Origin: Verrucomicrobiota bacterium
GTDB lineage: Bacteria > Verrucomicrobiota > Verrucomicrobiia > Chthoniobacterales > JAFAMB01
NCBI GenBank assembly: GCA_019236035.1
Contig: JAFAJU010000200.1
Location: 1 to 7,752 of the forward strand
Length of the DNA stretch: 7,752 nt
Direction: 5' to 3'
Of the stretch, positions 6,660 through 7,752 are shown piece after piece. The position numbers and the translations under genes were made by a program. A model generated the notes under the pieces. The model searched no databases and was not told the origin of the DNA. It was given only the letters and a program-made list of their open reading frames with translations. The stretch's first letter is position 1, and every line of letters begins with the position of its first letter.

Positions 6660-7661
6660 TCACAACCCCATTGCGGCTAACTGCGCCACGGTATCCTTGT
6701 TGATAGGCTGCAGCTTGATCGCTCGAATTACCCTCTTTTGAGGATCGACCGTCACCTTGCCCAAACCTGGGAAATCCATTCCATCGACGATCGGAGTTCC
6801 ATTAATTACTAGCTTCGCCAAGTTGACGATAGCTTTACCCGCTTCCAAGGGATTCCAAATGTAGCATTCGCGAATGATACCCTCCATTATGTATTTGCGG
6901 GCCTGCGAAGGGGAACAGGTTCCGATCACGGCGATCTGATCCTTCTTGCCCGCTTCCTTCACCGCTTGCGCGGCACCGACCACGCCCGAACTTCCATAAA
7001 TCAGCGCCCCTTTTAGATTTGGATGAGCCAGGATCATGTCGTGCGTAATTCTCTTGGTGTCGTCCAGGCTTTCTCCAACCCCGAAACGATCTGCCACCAG
7101 GTTCATTTTTGGATAATGCTCTTTCTGGTAGGCGATTGCGTAATCAGCCCAGGCATTGTGCAGGGGAACGGTTAAACCCCCCACGACAACCATATAGTCG
7201 CCTTCCTCACCCATATACTTGGCCAGGTTTTGCATGTACAACTCCCCGAATTGCTGATTGTCGATCATCTCGATGTCCCAACTATTGTCCTGTTGATCTG
7301 GCGACTCGTGGGTAATGACTGGAATGCCAGCTCCTTGGGCGCGTTTGAACACCGGCACTAGCGCTTTGGCATCGTTCGGGACAACCGCGATGAGCTTCAC
7401 TTTCTTAGCAACCAAATCTTCTACTACCCGAACTTGTTGAGCCGGATCGGCTGTAGTGGGTCCAACCATGTAAGCATTGAGCCCTGTATCCTTGGCAGCC
7501 ACTTGAATGCCTTTTTCCATGGCGCTAAACCAAGGAATACCGGCGATCTTCACGACGACAGGCACGTCGCTGTCGGCGGCGTGGCCGGGAATGGTTAAAG
7601 AGTGCGTCAAGGACAATAAGGAGCTGACGGCAAGTAGCCTATAAAAACGCAGTTTGATCAT
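6660..7661 (-). CDS. Periplasmic sugar-binding protein, LsrB/RhaS-like
   Basis: A 333-residue periplasmic substrate-binding protein of the COG1879 family, nearer to the AI-2/rhamnose receptors (LsrB, RhaS) than to RbsB. The signal peptide has a basic start (MIKLRFYR), a hydrophobic core (9-25) and probable cleavage near GHA-AD (about residue 29); there is no lipobox. Landmarks are VKIAGIPWFSAMEKGI (37-52), YMVGPTTADPAQQV (64-77), VVPNDAKALVPVFKRA (93-108), GIPVITHESP (112-121), YGSSGVVGAAQAV (222-234) and WNPLEAGKAIV (269-279). The LsrB-type order is GPT, then THDS/THES, then a tryptophan-rich late segment. It is the first gene of the cluster and is followed by hairpins. It shares only the general fold pattern with the second binding protein here and is not a recent duplicate. 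The start follows a pyrimidine-rich leader without a Shine-Dalgarno sequence. Confidence 0.92.
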   Translation of the reverse strand: MIKLRFYRLLAVSSLLSLTHSLTIPGHAADSDVPVVVKIAGIPWFSAMEKGIQVAAKDTGLNAYMVGPTTADPAQQVRVVEDLVAKKVKLIAVVPNDAKALVPVFKRAQGAGIPVITHESPDQQDNSWDIEMIDNQQFGELYMQNLAKYMGEEGDYMVVVGGLTVPLHNAWADYAIAYQKEHYPKMNLVADRFGVGESLDDTKRITHDMILAHPNLKGALIYGSSGVVGAAQAVKEAGKKDQIAVIGTCSPSQARKYIMEGIIRECYIWNPLEAGKAIVNLAKLVINGTPIVDGMDFPGLGKVTVDPQKRVIRAIKLQPINKDTVAQLAAMGL

Positions 7662-7752
7662 AGGTAGGTTTGAGGACAGGAATTTGAGGATTGGGTTTGA
7701 GAGAGGGGCTATGGCAAGCGGTCCAAGCCTCGCTACGCGAGGCCGGTCAAAA
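7662..7752 (-). promoter_or_regulatory. Leader of the operon with tandem repeats and a palindrome
   Basis: This is the 91 bases before the first binding-protein gene. On the plus strand TTTGAGGA occurs at 7669 and 7683 and TTTGAGAG at 7696, spaced 14 and 13 bases apart. On the transcribed side these read as TCCTCAAA-type repeats. A perfect inverted repeat of seven-base arms (GCCTCGC, loop TAC, GCGAGGC) lies at 7727-7743. A TTGACC (7746-7751, minus) could be a -35 box, but no convincing -10 follows it. Either element could be an operator; the promoter may lie beyond the right edge. Confidence 0.4.
7727..7743. repeat. Perfect 7-bp-arm inverted repeat upstream of the operon
   Basis: Bases 7727-7733 are the reverse complement of 7737-7743 around a three-base centre. 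Its centre lies about 75 bases before the first start codon. No T run follows on either strand. It fits a repressor operator or the stem of an upstream terminator whose tail is not visible. Confidence 0.5.

Noticed and set aside
4891..7661. Recent tandem duplication of a binding-protein gene
   Set aside because: The two proteins match only in the general fold pattern; signal peptides, ligand-site motifs and C-termini differ.
7746..7751. TTGACC as a -35 promoter box
   Set aside because: The base sequence 17 bases later does not resemble TATAAT, and the spacer would be filled by the palindrome. It is not enough to call a promoter.

Overview
The window is a single block of minus-strand genes read from right to left. 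It encodes import of a simple sugar by an ABC transporter of the ribose/rhamnose/AI-2 type (CUT2), together with several sugar-processing enzymes. Two binding proteins have cleavable export signals and no lipobox cysteine, so the host is a diderm (Gram-negative) bacterium. G+C is a little above 50% by eye. The protein sequences look proteobacterial (rhizobial or burkholderial in flavour), but I cannot fix the phylum. Some starts have strong Shine-Dalgarno sequences (the permease and the SDR) and others have none (both binding proteins and the SIS gene).

Layout in transcription order: a leader with a palindrome and short tandem repeats (7662-7752); an LsrB/RhaS-like periplasmic binding protein (6660-7661); a 97-base gap holding two strong stem-loops; an HxlB-like SIS-domain protein (5990-6562); an RbsB-like periplasmic binding protein (4891-5931); a two-domain ABC ATPase (3324-4880); its permease (2335-3327); an amidohydrolase of the sugar-lactonase type (1415-2338); a TIM-barrel sugar isomerase/epimerase (366-1343); and the N-terminal 85 codons of an SDR dehydrogenase that runs off the left edge (1-256).

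The ATPase, permease and amidohydrolase are tightly packed (a 10-base gap, then two ATGA overlaps), so transporter and lactonase are translated together. The likely logic is that one or both binding proteins deliver a sugar to the ATPase/permease pair. The isomerase, SDR and lactonase-like hydrolase would then process it in the cytoplasm, and the SIS protein would isomerise a phosphosugar or act in sensing. No kinase, aldolase or regulator lies in the window, so the pathway continues outside it and the substrate cannot be named. The most unusual points are two divergent binding proteins for one transporter core, the paired hairpins before the SIS gene, and substitutions at conserved SIS positions. 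I see no mobile element, CRISPR array, tRNA or rRNA.
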